Assembly (NCBI GenBank): GCA_039045975.1
Contig: JBCCJA010000014.1
Coordinates: 5,978 to 69,977 of the forward strand
DNA: 64,000 nt
Direction: 5' to 3'
From: JBCCJA01 sp039045975
GTDB lineage: Bacteria > Planctomycetota > Planctomycetia > Planctomycetales > Planctomycetaceae
Under the pieces are notes generated by a model. The model did no database searches, was not told the DNA's origin, and saw nothing but the letters and a program-made list of their open reading frames with translations. Shown here piece after piece: positions 16,702-25,539 of this stretch. Position 1 is the stretch's first letter. Every line of letters begins with the position of its first letter. The translations under genes were made by a program, and so were the position numbers.

Positions 16702-17829
16702 GTGCCCCGCATCGTACTGCTCACGCCGACGCTCGACGCCTCCGGGGCGGAGAAGCAACTGACGCTGCTCGCGACGCGTCTGCCCGGGGCCGGGTTCGAG
16801 CCGCACGTCGTCACGCTGCCGCGGGGCGGGCCGTACGAGCGGACGCTCGCCGAGGCCGGCGTGCCGGTCACGCACCTCGGCAAGAAGTATCGCGTCGACC
16901 CGTGGGCCTTCGGTCGGCTGCGGGGGCTGCTGCGGGAGTTGCGGCCCGACGTGTTGCACACGTGGATGTTCACGGCGAACGGCTACGGCCGGCTCGCGGC
17001 GACGAAGGGCGGGCCGAAGGTCGTCGTGTCCGAACGCTGCGTCGACAGTTGGAAGGGCCGGCTGCGACGTGGGCTCGACCGCGCGTTGATCGGCCGGACC
17101 GACCTGCTCGTCGGCAATTCCAGACCGGTCGCCGATTTCTACGAACAACTCGGCTACGACGGCGCGAAGGTCCGCGTCGTGCCGAACGCGGTCGAGGCTC
17201 CCGACGACGCGTCGCGGACCGTCGAGGCGAAGGCCGCGGTGCGGGCCGAACTCGGCCTGGGTGACGGGCCGGTCATCGGCACCTTCGGCCGGCTTGCGGC
17301 GCAGAAGCGTGTCGACGAACTGCTGTGGGCGATGCACCTGCTGAAGCAGGTCGACCCGCGGGTGACGCTGCTCGTCGTCGGCGACGGACCGGAGCGGGCC
17401 CGCCTCGAACGGCTCGCCGCCGGCTGGGAGGTCACGCCGCACAGCCGCTTCCTCGGTCACGTCGACGACGCCGCGCGGCTGTGGCCGGCGTGCGACGTCG
17501 CGTGGCTGGCGAGCGGCTTCGAGGGCATGTCGAACAGCCTCATGGAGGCGATGGCGGCCGGCCTGCCGGTCGTCGCCAGCGACATCCCCGCGAACCGGGA
17601 ACTCGTCGAAGAGGGCGTCACCGGGCGGATCGTCCCGCTCGGCGATTCGGTCGCGTTCACGAAGACGACGCGGCGGCTGCTCGAAGACCCGGCCGCGGCG
17701 GCCGCCCTCGGGACCGCTGCCCGCGCGCGGATGCGGGCCCGTTACGGCGTCGACGCGATGGCCGCCGCCTACGCCGAGATTTACCGCGAGGTCCTCGGCG
17801 GGGCTCAGAAGCCCATCGCGACCGGATAA
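16702..17829 (+). CDS. Glycosyltransferase family 4 protein
   Basis: A 375-residue GT-B glycosyltransferase starting at GTG 16702. RIVLLTPTLDASGAEKQLTLLA is the N-terminal nucleotide-fold opening with the GAEK motif, and GTFGRLAAQKRVDELLWAM starts the donor-binding half. SGFEGMSNSLMEAMAAGLPV is the conserved ExxxxxxxE donor-site motif of GT4, here EGMSNSLME. No transmembrane segment is present. The likely role is transfer of a sugar from a nucleotide donor to a lipid-linked or surface glycan, with the acceptor unknown. Its last 25 bases overlap the 3' end of the convergent gene at 17805. Confidence 0.88.
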   Translation: MPRIVLLTPTLDASGAEKQLTLLATRLPGAGFEPHVVTLPRGGPYERTLAEAGVPVTHLGKKYRVDPWAFGRLRGLLRELRPDVLHTWMFTANGYGRLAATKGGPKVVVSERCVDSWKGRLRRGLDRALIGRTDLLVGNSRPVADFYEQLGYDGAKVRVVPNAVEAPDDASRTVEAKAAVRAELGLGDGPVIGTFGRLAAQKRVDELLWAMHLLKQVDPRVTLLVVGDGPERARLERLAAGWEVTPHSRFLGHVDDAARLWPACDVAWLASGFEGMSNSLMEAMAAGLPVVASDIPANRELVEEGVTGRIVPLGDSVAFTKTTRRLLEDPAAAAALGTAARARMRARYGVDAMAAAYAEIYREVLGGAQKPIATG

Positions 17830-19778
17830 GCCGGATACGCCGGCGGGGCGATCGCGAAAGGCGTCGGCGGCATCGGCGGACAGACGACGAACCCGGCCGG
17901 CGTCGGCGGCCGGACCCGGCGGGGACTCGGCCGCGCCGGGGCCGCGGTGACAGGGTCGGGCTCGGGCCGGCGGGCGGTCCGCGGTTCGGACCGCGGCGGC
18001 GTCAACGCGATCGACCAGCCGAGGTCCTCGACGACGCCCTCGGCCGACTCGGCCCGCAGAAACCCGCCGACCTCGCCGGCATCGGAACCGACCGCGACGT
18101 CGAGCGGCAGCTCACGCGTCGTCGTCTGACCCGGGCCGAGCGTCCCGAGTTCCGCCGCGAACGCGTCGAGGTCGCCGGCCGTCTTCAGCCCCTCGGGCAG
18201 CTCGCCGGCGATGTTCACGCCGCTGAGCGACACTTCGCCGACGTTCGCGACCGTCAGCCGGCCGACGCAGGCGCCGCCCAGTTCGACCCGCTCCGGCAAC
18301 GTCAGCACGATCCGCAACGCCCCGGCGACGGCGTCGGACGCCGCCCCGGCCGAAACGACCGACCGCACGACCGCGGCCCCGACGAGGGTGCGTCCCCCGT
18401 CGGTCGGCAGGACCGTGACCCGCAACGCCTCGGACGCCCCGGGCGTGAGCGGGCCGAGCCGCCACGACAGGTCGCGGCCGTCGACCCGGGCCGGCGGATC
18501 GCAGCCGAGCAGTTCGACCGCGGCGTCGATCCGCTCGGTGACGGCGAAGCCTTCGACGGTCGTGTCGCCGTCGTTGCGGACGGCGATTTCGTACGTGTGC
18601 GGCGTCCCGGAGACGGCCGCCGCGGCGTCGGGTCGCGTGACGACGACGCGGACACGCGAGTCGTCGGCGGTCGACGCGAGAACTTCGTCCCCGTCCCGCG
18701 GGCCGGGCAGCGGGGCGAGCGACGGTTCGTCGTCGTCGTCGAAGCCGACACGCTGCAGTCGCGGCGCCGGCCGCGGCGTGCGGGTCCCGAATTCGGCCGC
18801 GGCGAAGGTCCAGTCGTCGTACGGCGGCCGGCCCGACGACGGCCGCACGGCCCGCGTGACGAGCCGGTCGATCTCGGGTGCGGCCGGCGGCGTCTCGCGG
18901 ACGACGTCGACCTCGAGCGAGACGACGCCGATCTTCGCGATCGCGTCCGAGGCGAGTTCGACCGTCAGTGGTTCGTCGGCAGGTTCGGGCCGGACGTTCG
19001 GCAGGCCGCCGAAGTCGTCCTCGACGGGCGGCGCAGCGGCCTCGGCCAGTGCCGGCAGCGGCTGCCCGATGCGGAACAGGAGCGCGACGAGCACGAGCGC
19101 CGTCAGCCCGCAGCCCGTGCCGACGTACCACAGCGTGTCCCGCCCGCCCTGTCCGAAGACGCGGTCGAACGTCGGGAGTTTCGGGAAGTCGATCGCGGGG
19201 ACGTCGAAGCCTTTGACGCCGCCGATCGCGGCGACGGCCGCCGCCGCCCCGCCGAAGACCGCCCGCAGGCAGGCGGCCGCCAGCCCGCCCGCAGCGTCGA
19301 TCACGTCATCGACGCCCGCGACGACTGTCTTCCAGCCCGCGGCCACGCGACGCCAGACGGCGGCGGTCGACCAGCCCGTCAGTCGCGGCCAACGCAGCCC
19401 GCCGAGCAGGAACGCGAGCGAATACAAGTCCCACCGCGTGAAGAATCGCGGCCGGGCGAGGTCGGCCGTCGTCGGGCGGAACGCGCGGACGTGTGGCGAG
19501 TACTGCTCGGCCGGGTCCCAGACGGCCGGCTTCGGGATGTGTCGGTCCCGCCACGCGATCCAGCGGGCCCACGACCGTGAAGGGCTGACGACGAGGTCGA
19601 CCGCCGCCGCCGCGACCGCGCCGCAGCCGGTCCACACGCGGCCGATCGCCCGCAGGACGAACCCGAGCAGGCCGAGCACGGCGTCGTCCTCGTCGTCGAA
19701 GCGACGGGGCCGGTCCCAGTCTTCACGCGGGCGTCTCGCCCGGCGTCGGTCGTCGAAAGGCGGTTCGTGGGTCGACAT
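17805..19778 (-). CDS. Membrane protein with DUF11-like extracytoplasmic domains
   Basis: About 657 residues, starting at ATG 19778 (MSTHEPPF). An in-frame upstream start would add a basic stretch with no support. The N-terminal 210 residues hold amphipathic and hydrophobic helices, then a clear transmembrane segment (TLWYVGTGCGLTALVLVALLF). A DUF11-like repeat region follows: TPHTYEIAVRNDGDTTVEGFAVTERI and LTVANVGEVSLSGVNIAGELPEG are the strand-turn patterns of that module. The tail is a Pro/Arg-rich region ending in a PPAYPAYPVAMGF segment. Probably a surface-layer or envelope protein; function unknown. Its 3' end overlaps the convergent glycosyltransferase gene by 25 bases. Confidence 0.72.
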   Translation of the reverse strand: MSTHEPPFDDRRRARRPREDWDRPRRFDDEDDAVLGLLGFVLRAIGRVWTGCGAVAAAAVDLVVSPSRSWARWIAWRDRHIPKPAVWDPAEQYSPHVRAFRPTTADLARPRFFTRWDLYSLAFLLGGLRWPRLTGWSTAAVWRRVAAGWKTVVAGVDDVIDAAGGLAAACLRAVFGGAAAAVAAIGGVKGFDVPAIDFPKLPTFDRVFGQGGRDTLWYVGTGCGLTALVLVALLFRIGQPLPALAEAAAPPVEDDFGGLPNVRPEPADEPLTVELASDAIAKIGVVSLEVDVVRETPPAAPEIDRLVTRAVRPSSGRPPYDDWTFAAAEFGTRTPRPAPRLQRVGFDDDDEPSLAPLPGPRDGDEVLASTADDSRVRVVVTRPDAAAAVSGTPHTYEIAVRNDGDTTVEGFAVTERIDAAVELLGCDPPARVDGRDLSWRLGPLTPGASEALRVTVLPTDGGRTLVGAAVVRSVVSAGAASDAVAGALRIVLTLPERVELGGACVGRLTVANVGEVSLSGVNIAGELPEGLKTAGDLDAFAAELGTLGPGQTTTRELPLDVAVGSDAGEVGGFLRAESAEGVVEDLGWSIALTPPRSEPRTARRPEPDPVTAAPARPSPRRVRPPTPAGFVVCPPMPPTPFAIAPPAYPAYPVAMGF

Positions 19779-19895
19779 CGTGGCTCCCCGCGTCGGCACG
19801 GCGGCTGCCGTGTGACCTCTTGTCAACGGGCGCGATACCACGATCCGGCGTTGGCGAAAAGGGCAAACGGCGGGGACGGGGTGTCCCGGCGGCCG

Positions 19896-20795
19896 TCAGC
19901 GCGACGCCCGCACGATCACGCCGGGGCCGTCGAGCGTGACGACGTGCCCCATCAGCCGGGCCTCGGGTTCGGGCTCGAGCGCCGCGATGCGTCGGCTCAG
20001 GTCGACCGGCGGCTCGTCCCGCGGGTCGTAATCGCGGCAGGCCTTCAGGTAGTCGCGGAGCACGTCGGCCCCCTCCGGCGAGCCGTGCAGCAGGTAGTGC
20101 ACCCAGGCCCAAGACTCCTGATAGTCGCGGGCGGTCAGCGCCGCGAAGTCTTCGATCTGCTCCAGCCGAGACATGTCGGGCCGCCAGCCCTCCGTCACCG
20201 CCCGGCCCAGCCGGCCCGGGTAGTCGCTGTTCGGCGTGCCGGCGTCGGGCCGCGGGACCTCGAAGTATTCGGCGAGCCCCTCGTCGAGCCATAACGGCAC
20301 GTAATCGAGACAGGCGTGGAGCAGGCCGTGGGTGTATTCGTGCCGCAGGTCCTCGCCGACCCGCTCCCCGTGATGTGAAAATACGGTCAACTCGCTCGAC
20401 GAGCCGACGAAGTAGGCCCGCCGCCGCGGCAGGCCCGGGAACGCGCTGTCGATGTAGCGCCGGAAGGCGGTCTCGTCGGGGAACAGGTAGATCGTCACCA
20501 GCCGGTCGGGCGGGGGCAGGTCGAGCAGCCTCGTCGCCCGTTCGCGGACCTCGGCCAGTTCGGCGACGAGCGGGTCGTGCTTGTCGAGCGGCGTGTCGCT
20601 GAGCAGTTTGACGTGCCCGCTGTGCACCACGTGCCGTGACGGGGCCGTCGCGAGCCCCTGCGGTTGCGACAGGCAGCCGGGCAGGACGGCGAGCAGCAGC
20701 AATAGATAAAAGCCCGAGCCGTAAGGCGAAGGGTTTACGACATCGCACGCCGTTAGCCCCTTCGCCTTACGGCTCGGGCTTCTATCGCCTGTCAC
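19896..20795 (-). CDS. HExxH metallopeptidase-like lipoprotein with a palindromic repeat in its leader
   Basis: A 299-residue lipoprotein. The GTG at 20795 overlaps the upstream gene's TGA as GTGA and is the only start giving a complete leader. Residues about 4-30 are a translated palindromic repeat (20704-20786); the hydrophobic core LLLLLAVLPGC follows, with the lipid Cys at 41. The mature part carries RHEYTHGLLHA (HExxH at 152-156) and, 13 residues on, LWLDEGLAEYFE with the third zinc ligand expected of a gluzincin (Glu172 or 176). This is the DUF1570-like planctomycete pattern. Peptidase activity and substrate are inferred only from the motif. The gene follows a small membrane protein in an apparent two-gene unit. 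Confidence 0.78.
   Translation of the reverse strand: MTGDRSPSRKAKGLTACDVVNPSPYGSGFYLLLLLAVLPGCLSQPQGLATAPSRHVVHSGHVKLLSDTPLDKHDPLVAELAEVRERATRLLDLPPPDRLVTIYLFPDETAFRRYIDSAFPGLPRRRAYFVGSSSELTVFSHHGERVGEDLRHEYTHGLLHACLDYVPLWLDEGLAEYFEVPRPDAGTPNSDYPGRLGRAVTEGWRPDMSRLEQIEDFAALTARDYQESWAWVHYLLHGSPEGADVLRDYLKACRDYDPRDEPPVDLSRRIAALEPEPEARLMGHVVTLDGPGVIVRASR
20704..20786. repeat. Interspersed palindromic element A, copy 1 (in-frame within a lipoprotein leader)
   Basis: Arms 20710-20733 and 20758-20781 are perfect 24-base inverted repeats (AAGCCCGAGCCGTAAGGCGA and four more bases), extending with one mismatch into GATA/TATC on the outside. They flank a 24-base loop. A diverged second copy is at 36770-36900. 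On the minus strand the whole element is open and encodes residues 4-30 of the metallopeptidase-like lipoprotein, including SPSRKAKG and SPYGSGFY. It ends directly at the hydrophobic leader core. Confidence 0.9.
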
Positions 20796-21103
20796 CGCCG
20801 CACCCCGTCTTCGGGGGCCCGGCCGAGCTGGAACAGGCCCTCGACGAGGCCGCGGGCGGCGTCGCGGGCGATCATCTCGCCGTGACCCGCCTCCGTGACC
20901 GCCGCGGCCAGACGCGGGTGGTTGGCCCAATCCCCGGCGGTCCACTCGCGGACGTCGGCGTAGCAGTCGCGGAGCGACGGGGCCGTCTTCGCGACGACGA
21001 GCGGACCCTCCGGCGCCCGCACGACGTGGTAGCCGTACGCGGCGTACATCGCGCCCGCGCCGCACAACGTGCCGGCGAAAAAGCCTGTCAGACGTCGGAA
21101 CAT
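20792..21103 (-). CDS. Small membrane protein, unknown function
   Basis: A 103-residue protein with one N-terminal hydrophobic helix (LTGFFAGTLCGAGAMYAAYGY) and a short soluble domain containing SLRDCYADVREWTAGDW. I recognise no family. It resembles many small planctomycete membrane proteins coded upstream of larger envelope genes. Its TGA stop overlaps the GTG of the metallopeptidase-like lipoprotein, so the two are probably co-translated. It is divergent from the photolyase fusion gene at 21297, with about 190 bases between them. Confidence 0.7.
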   Translation of the reverse strand: MFRRLTGFFAGTLCGAGAMYAAYGYHVVRAPEGPLVVAKTAPSLRDCYADVREWTAGDWANHPRLAAAVTEAGHGEMIARDAARGLVEGLFQLGRAPEDGVRR

Positions 21104-21296
21104 CGGAACCGGTCGGTCGCGGGGTGTTCGGTCAAAAACGGTCGCAGATCGCGGCGGGCCCCGTCCAGTGCGGATCGCATCGGGGCCGCCCCGGCGGCGG
21201 GCCGCGGGTTCGGCCCAACAATCGAGGTGTATCCGGTCTCGGACGGCCCGCCCGGCCCGTCCGAGCGTGTTCGTGAGATTTTCTCAGACTTTACCG

Positions 21297-23855
21297 ATGC
21301 CCAAGACCGCACCGCCCGACGATCCGGCCCTGTTCGCGTCGCTGCCCGAGGCGGCCGACTGGCCCGCCGCCCTGACCGAGCGGGTCCGCGTCGTAGCCGC
21401 CGGGCCGCCCGACGGCGGGTTCGTGCTCTATTGGATGCACAACGCGCTGCGGGCCCACGAGAACCCGGCGCTCGACGCCGCGGTCCGCGTCGGGCACGCG
21501 ACGGGGCTGCCGGTGCTCGTCTATCAGGGCCTGTCGGAGCGGTACCCGTTCGCGTCGGACCGGCACCACACGTTCGTGCTCGAAGGCGCCCGAGACGTGC
21601 ACCGCGAGCTGGCCGGGCGGGGCGTCGCGTCGATCCTGCACGTCGAGCGGCCCGGCCACCGCGGGCCGCACCTGAAGACGCTCGCCCGGGCGGCCGCCCT
21701 CGTCGTCACCGAGGACATCCCGACCGCCCCGTCGAAGGGCTGGACGGAGACGCTCGCGGCCGAGGCCGGCACGCCGCTGTGGGCCGTCGACACCGCCTGC
21801 GTCGTCCCGACCCGGCTGACCAAGAAGGCGTACGACCGCGCGTTCGCGTACCGCAACTCGACGAAGCGGTTCTACGAGGAGCGGCTTTCGGCCGTGTGGG
21901 AAGACGTCTCCGCCGGGCCGGCCGCGATCCTGCCCGAAGAACTCCCCTTCGAGCCGGTGCCGATCGCCGAGTTCTCCGACGCCGACATCGCCGACCTCGT
22001 CGGCGCCTGCGAGATCGACCACGCCGTCGGCCCCGTGCCGCACACCCGCGGCGGGTCGGTCGCCGGCTACGACCGCTGGGACGACTTCCGCGACCACCGC
22101 CTGAAGCGGTACGCGCGGGTCCGCAACAACGCCGCCGACTTGCACGGCGTCAGCCGGCTGTCGGCCTATCTGCACTATGGGATGGTCTCGCCGCTCCGGG
22201 TCGCCCGCGAGGCGGTCGAGGCCGACACGCCCGGCAGCGAGAAGTACCTAGACGAGCTGCTCATCTGGCGGGAACTCGCGTACCACTTCTGCGCCCACAC
22301 GAAGGCCGACATCGACACGCTCGAGGCGATCCCGGAATGGGCCCGCGAGTCGCTGGCCGAGTCTGCTCGCCGCAAGACCGACCGGCCGAAGAAGGCGAAG
22401 TCACTGTTCGACGGCGAAGACGTCACACCGGTCTACGACTGGGAGACGCTCGCCCGCGGCAAGACCGACGACACGCTGTGGGACTTGACGCAGGCGTCGC
22501 TGCTGCGGCAGGGCGAGCTGCACAACAACGTCCGCATGACATGGGGCAAAGCGATCGCGGCGTGGGCCGACGGGCCGGAGCGGGGCCTGGAGCTGCTGCT
22601 CGACCTCAACCACCGCTTCGCACTCGACGGCCGCGACCCCGGCTCTTACGGCGGGCTGCTGTGGTGCCTCGGCCAGTTCGACCGGCCGTTCGACCCGCCG
22701 TCGGGGCCGCTCGGCCGGGTCCGCGGACGCTCGACCGGTCAGCACGCCGGCCGGATCGACCTGAACCGCTATCGCGACGTCGTCACGCGGCCGCCGGTCG
22801 AGTCGCCGCCGCGGGTCGCGGTCGTCGGCGGCGGGATCAGCGGCCTCGCCGCCGCCCGCACCCTCGCCGACCACGGGCTCGACGTGACCGTCTTCGACAA
22901 AGGCCGTCGGCCCGGCGGACGGTGCTCGACCCGCGAGGTCGACGGCGTCGGGTCGTTCGACCACGGGGCCCAGTACTTCACCGCCCGCGACCCGCGGTTC
23001 CGGCAGTACGTCGAGGCCTGGGTCGAGCGGGGCGTCGTCGCCGAGTGGAACGGCCGGATCGTCGCGATCGGCCGCGACGGCGTCACCGACAAGCCGGGCA
23101 CGACGCGTTACGTCGGCGTCCCCGGCATGCAGTCGGTCGCGGCCCACCTCGCCGCCGACGTCGACGTCCGCCGCGGCGTACGGGTCGAGTCGCTGGAGCG
23201 TGAGGGCGACCGTTGGCGTGTTTCGGCCGCTTCGGAAGACGGTTCGATCGAGGCCGGGCCGTTCGACGTCGTGATCGTGACCGCCCCGCCGGCCCAGGTC
23301 GGGCCGCTGGTCGGGGCGCACTCGGCGTCACTGGCCGAGGCGGCCGCCGCCGTCGAACTCACGCCCTGCTTCGCGGCGATGGCTGCGTTCGACGGGCCGC
23401 TCGGGCTCGACTTCGAGGGCGCCTTCGTCAACGGCATACCGGGCGAAGCCGACGAATCGGGCCTGTCTTGGGTCGCGGACATGTCGTCCCGCCCGGGCCG
23501 ACCGACCGGATCGGCCTGCTGGGTGCTGCACGCGACCGCAGATTGGACGCGGGCGCATCTCGACGACGACCGGGACGCGGCCGCCGGGTCGCTGCTGGCG
23601 GAGTTCGGTCGTGTCGCCGGCAAGCCGTTGCCGACGCCGTCGCTGCTGAAGGGGCACCGCTGGCTGTACGCGTTCTGCGACACGCCGCGGGCCGACGGCT
23701 GCGTCGCGGAGGACGGGCTGATCGTCGCCGGCGACTGGTGTCACGGGGCCCGCATCGAAGGCGCGTTCCTCTCCGGCGTCGACGCCGCAGGCCGTGTACT
23801 CCGTGGCCTGTCGTGCGCGACGGCCCCCGCGGCCGTCGGCGCGATCGGCGGCTAG
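21297..23855 (+). CDS. Class II CPD photolyase fused to a renalase-like FAD-dependent oxidoreductase
   Basis: An 852-residue two-domain flavoprotein. Residues 1-500 form a class II photolyase: FVLYWMHNALRAHENPALD starts the photolyase fold, DELLIWRELAYHFCAHT and LWDLTQASLLRQGELHNNVRM are the FAD-site helices of class II enzymes, and GSYGGLLWCLGQFDRPF closes the domain. Residues about 505-852 begin with the dinucleotide-binding VAVVGGGISGLAAARTL and continue with RRPGGRCSTRE, FDHGAQYFTARD and a C-terminal GLIVAGDWCHGARIEGAFLSG. This is the amine-oxidase/renalase-like group that often lies beside photolyase genes. ATG 21297 is chosen because the upstream extension is shadow sequence. The photolyase half would repair UV cyclobutane dimers; the role of the second half is unknown. 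Confidence 0.9.
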   Translation: MPKTAPPDDPALFASLPEAADWPAALTERVRVVAAGPPDGGFVLYWMHNALRAHENPALDAAVRVGHATGLPVLVYQGLSERYPFASDRHHTFVLEGARDVHRELAGRGVASILHVERPGHRGPHLKTLARAAALVVTEDIPTAPSKGWTETLAAEAGTPLWAVDTACVVPTRLTKKAYDRAFAYRNSTKRFYEERLSAVWEDVSAGPAAILPEELPFEPVPIAEFSDADIADLVGACEIDHAVGPVPHTRGGSVAGYDRWDDFRDHRLKRYARVRNNAADLHGVSRLSAYLHYGMVSPLRVAREAVEADTPGSEKYLDELLIWRELAYHFCAHTKADIDTLEAIPEWARESLAESARRKTDRPKKAKSLFDGEDVTPVYDWETLARGKTDDTLWDLTQASLLRQGELHNNVRMTWGKAIAAWADGPERGLELLLDLNHRFALDGRDPGSYGGLLWCLGQFDRPFDPPSGPLGRVRGRSTGQHAGRIDLNRYRDVVTRPPVESPPRVAVVGGGISGLAAARTLADHGLDVTVFDKGRRPGGRCSTREVDGVGSFDHGAQYFTARDPRFRQYVEAWVERGVVAEWNGRIVAIGRDGVTDKPGTTRYVGVPGMQSVAAHLAADVDVRRGVRVESLEREGDRWRVSAASEDGSIEAGPFDVVIVTAPPAQVGPLVGAHSASLAEAAAAVELTPCFAAMAAFDGPLGLDFEGAFVNGIPGEADESGLSWVADMSSRPGRPTGSACWVLHATADWTRAHLDDDRDAAAGSLLAEFGRVAGKPLPTPSLLKGHRWLYAFCDTPRADGCVAEDGLIVAGDWCHGARIEGAFLSGVDAAGRVLRGLSCATAPAAVGAIGG

Positions 23856-24127
23856 CACGTCGCCCGTTCCCGCCAAGCCCGCGACGAAGTCCGACCGTCG
23901 AGAATTGTGCTTTCGAAAATGCCCCGCGCGCGAACGGGTCCGTTCGTAACGGCGCGGGCGGCGGGATCGCCCTCAGGTCTTCCGCAGACCGCCTAAAGTC
24001 CGGCCGTGACGCGGCCCGGATGGCGATAAACATCGCGTGGGAAGGATGGGCTGTTTAGGCCAACCTTCTCGGACAGGGAACAGTTTCGGGCGCCGCGAGT
24101 GCGGGCCCGTCGTACGGAGACAGTCTC

Positions 24128-25435
24128 GTGGAACGGAATGTCATCACGGAGCGGGGCGGACGGCCGGCGGCCGACGATCACCGCGGGGAACTGATCGGGG
24201 CGTCGTCGCTGATGCTGTTGGTCGGGCTGGTCGTCGGTGTCGCGATCGGGGCGCTCAGCGTCGCCCGGCCGCTGCACGGGGAGTTGGCGTCGGTGCGGGC
24301 CGAGATGGCCGAGGTGCAGCACGCGTTGACGGAGATCGCCGGGAAGAACGGGCAGGTCTGGCGGACGAACACGCTGCTCGGCGGGCTGGCCGCGCAGGAG
24401 AAAGAGTTCGACGCCGCGGCCGAGACGCTGCGTCTGCTCGGGCGGTTCCGGGCCGACGTCGACGCCGAAGGCCGCCGGGCCCTCGCGACGCTGTCGTCGC
24501 TCGACGTGCTCGCGACGTTGAACGACGCGGTCGTCGCCGAAGCCGGCGCAGCCCGCCGCGCTGGGCACGCGCTCGAAACGATCCGCGACGTCCACCAGGA
24601 CGTGCGGGCCGCCGCGATCGAGGCCGGCATCGCCGCTGAGGCGGTCGAGGACCTGGTCGCCGTCCGCGACCGTGCGATCGACGCCGCCGGCTCGGCCGAC
24701 GTCGCCCGCGACGCGCTCGACACGCTGATCGAGTTGCACGACGACGTCGTCGCCGAGGGCCGCTACGCCGGCGAGGTCGACGCCGCGATCGGCGAGATCG
24801 CCGCGGCGAACACCGAGGCCGTCCGCCTCGCCGCCCGCGTGCGGAAGGATTCCGAAGAGATCCGCTTCGCCGGCGAGACGCTCGCCGAGGTGACCCGCGT
24901 CGTCGTCGACGACGCCGCCGACGCGGACGCGGCCGTCGCCGAGGGCCGGCTGCTCGTCATGCTGCGGGACGCGGTCGCCTGCACCGCCTCGAGCGAGCTG
25001 ACCGCGACCGCCTTCGAACGGGCCGGCGAGCTGCTCGCGGTCGCCGGGCGGCTCGGCGGTGCGGACGTCGATCTCGACACGGTCGGCAGCAACCTCGACG
25101 GCCTGCTCGTCCTCGGCGAGAAAGTCGCCGGCCGCGACCGGATGATCGCCGCGGCGGTCCGCTCGCTCGAAACCCTCGACGGGCTGCACGCCGAGATCGA
25201 CGGCCACATCCTCCGCATGGGCGACCTGCAGCGGGAGCTCGTCGAACTCGCGATGATGGACACCGTCGTCGGACGGGCCCTGGCGGTCATCGAGCCGCTG
25301 ACGGAGCTCGCGAGCCTGCGGCACCTCGGCGCCGCGAACGTCGAACGGGCCGCGACCGCGATCCTCGAATCGCGGGCCCCGCGGCGGATCGCCGCCGTCG
25401 ATGACAGCGTCAGCGACCGCCCGGTCGTGCGATAA
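24128..25435 (+). CDS. Membrane-anchored long helical protein, unknown function
   Basis: A 435-residue protein with a single N-terminal transmembrane helix (ASSLMLLVGLVVGVAIGALSVA, about residues 26-47). About 380 residues of almost pure alpha-helix follow, rich in Ala, Glu, Asp, Arg and Val, with no proline until the end. Repeated units of about 40-50 residues (for example DALDTLIELHDDVVAEG and LETIRDVHQDVRAAAIEAG) suggest an extended helical-repeat or coiled-coil rod projecting from the membrane. I do not recognise the family. Starts at GTG 24128 and is followed by a strong terminator, so it is monocistronic. Confidence 0.7.
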   Translation: MERNVITERGGRPAADDHRGELIGASSLMLLVGLVVGVAIGALSVARPLHGELASVRAEMAEVQHALTEIAGKNGQVWRTNTLLGGLAAQEKEFDAAAETLRLLGRFRADVDAEGRRALATLSSLDVLATLNDAVVAEAGAARRAGHALETIRDVHQDVRAAAIEAGIAAEAVEDLVAVRDRAIDAAGSADVARDALDTLIELHDDVVAEGRYAGEVDAAIGEIAAANTEAVRLAARVRKDSEEIRFAGETLAEVTRVVVDDAADADAAVAEGRLLVMLRDAVACTASSELTATAFERAGELLAVAGRLGGADVDLDTVGSNLDGLLVLGEKVAGRDRMIAAAVRSLETLDGLHAEIDGHILRMGDLQRELVELAMMDTVVGRALAVIEPLTELASLRHLGAANVERAATAILESRAPRRIAAVDDSVSDRPVVR

Positions 25436-25480
25436 GGCGGGGACGACCGTCCCCTCCCTGTCGGCCGGATCGTCACGAGA

Positions 25481-25512
25481 CCGGCGGCCCTTCCGAGGGC
25501 CGTCGGTTTTTT
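25481..25512 (+). terminator. Rho-independent terminator
   Basis: CCGGCGGCCCT (25481-25491) and AGGGCCGTCGG (25496-25506) form an 11-bp stem with one G-T wobble around a TCCG loop, followed by six T residues. It lies 45 bases after the helical-rod gene and faces the convergent membrane-protein gene. Confidence 0.9.
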
Positions 25513-25539
25513 ATTTGATTACCGACGGCGATACGAATT

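Noticed and set aside
17325..19580. 751-codon plus-strand open frame
   Set aside because: Antisense to the DUF11-like gene, Arg/Pro/Gly-rich, no leader or domain.
19896..21065. Longer version of the metallopeptidase lipoprotein from 21065
   Set aside because: The extra N-terminus is shadow of the small membrane-protein gene; the GTG at 20795 gives a normal leader and coupled start.
21069..21296. Upstream extension of the photolyase fusion
   Set aside because: It is Arg/Pro-rich shadow sequence overlapping the divergent small membrane-protein gene; the photolyase start MPKTAPPDD is at 21297.
23993..25324. Minus-strand frame opposite the helical-rod gene
   Set aside because: It is a shadow with high Arg/Asp/Gly and no motif; the plus frame has a membrane helix, coiled-coil pattern and terminator.
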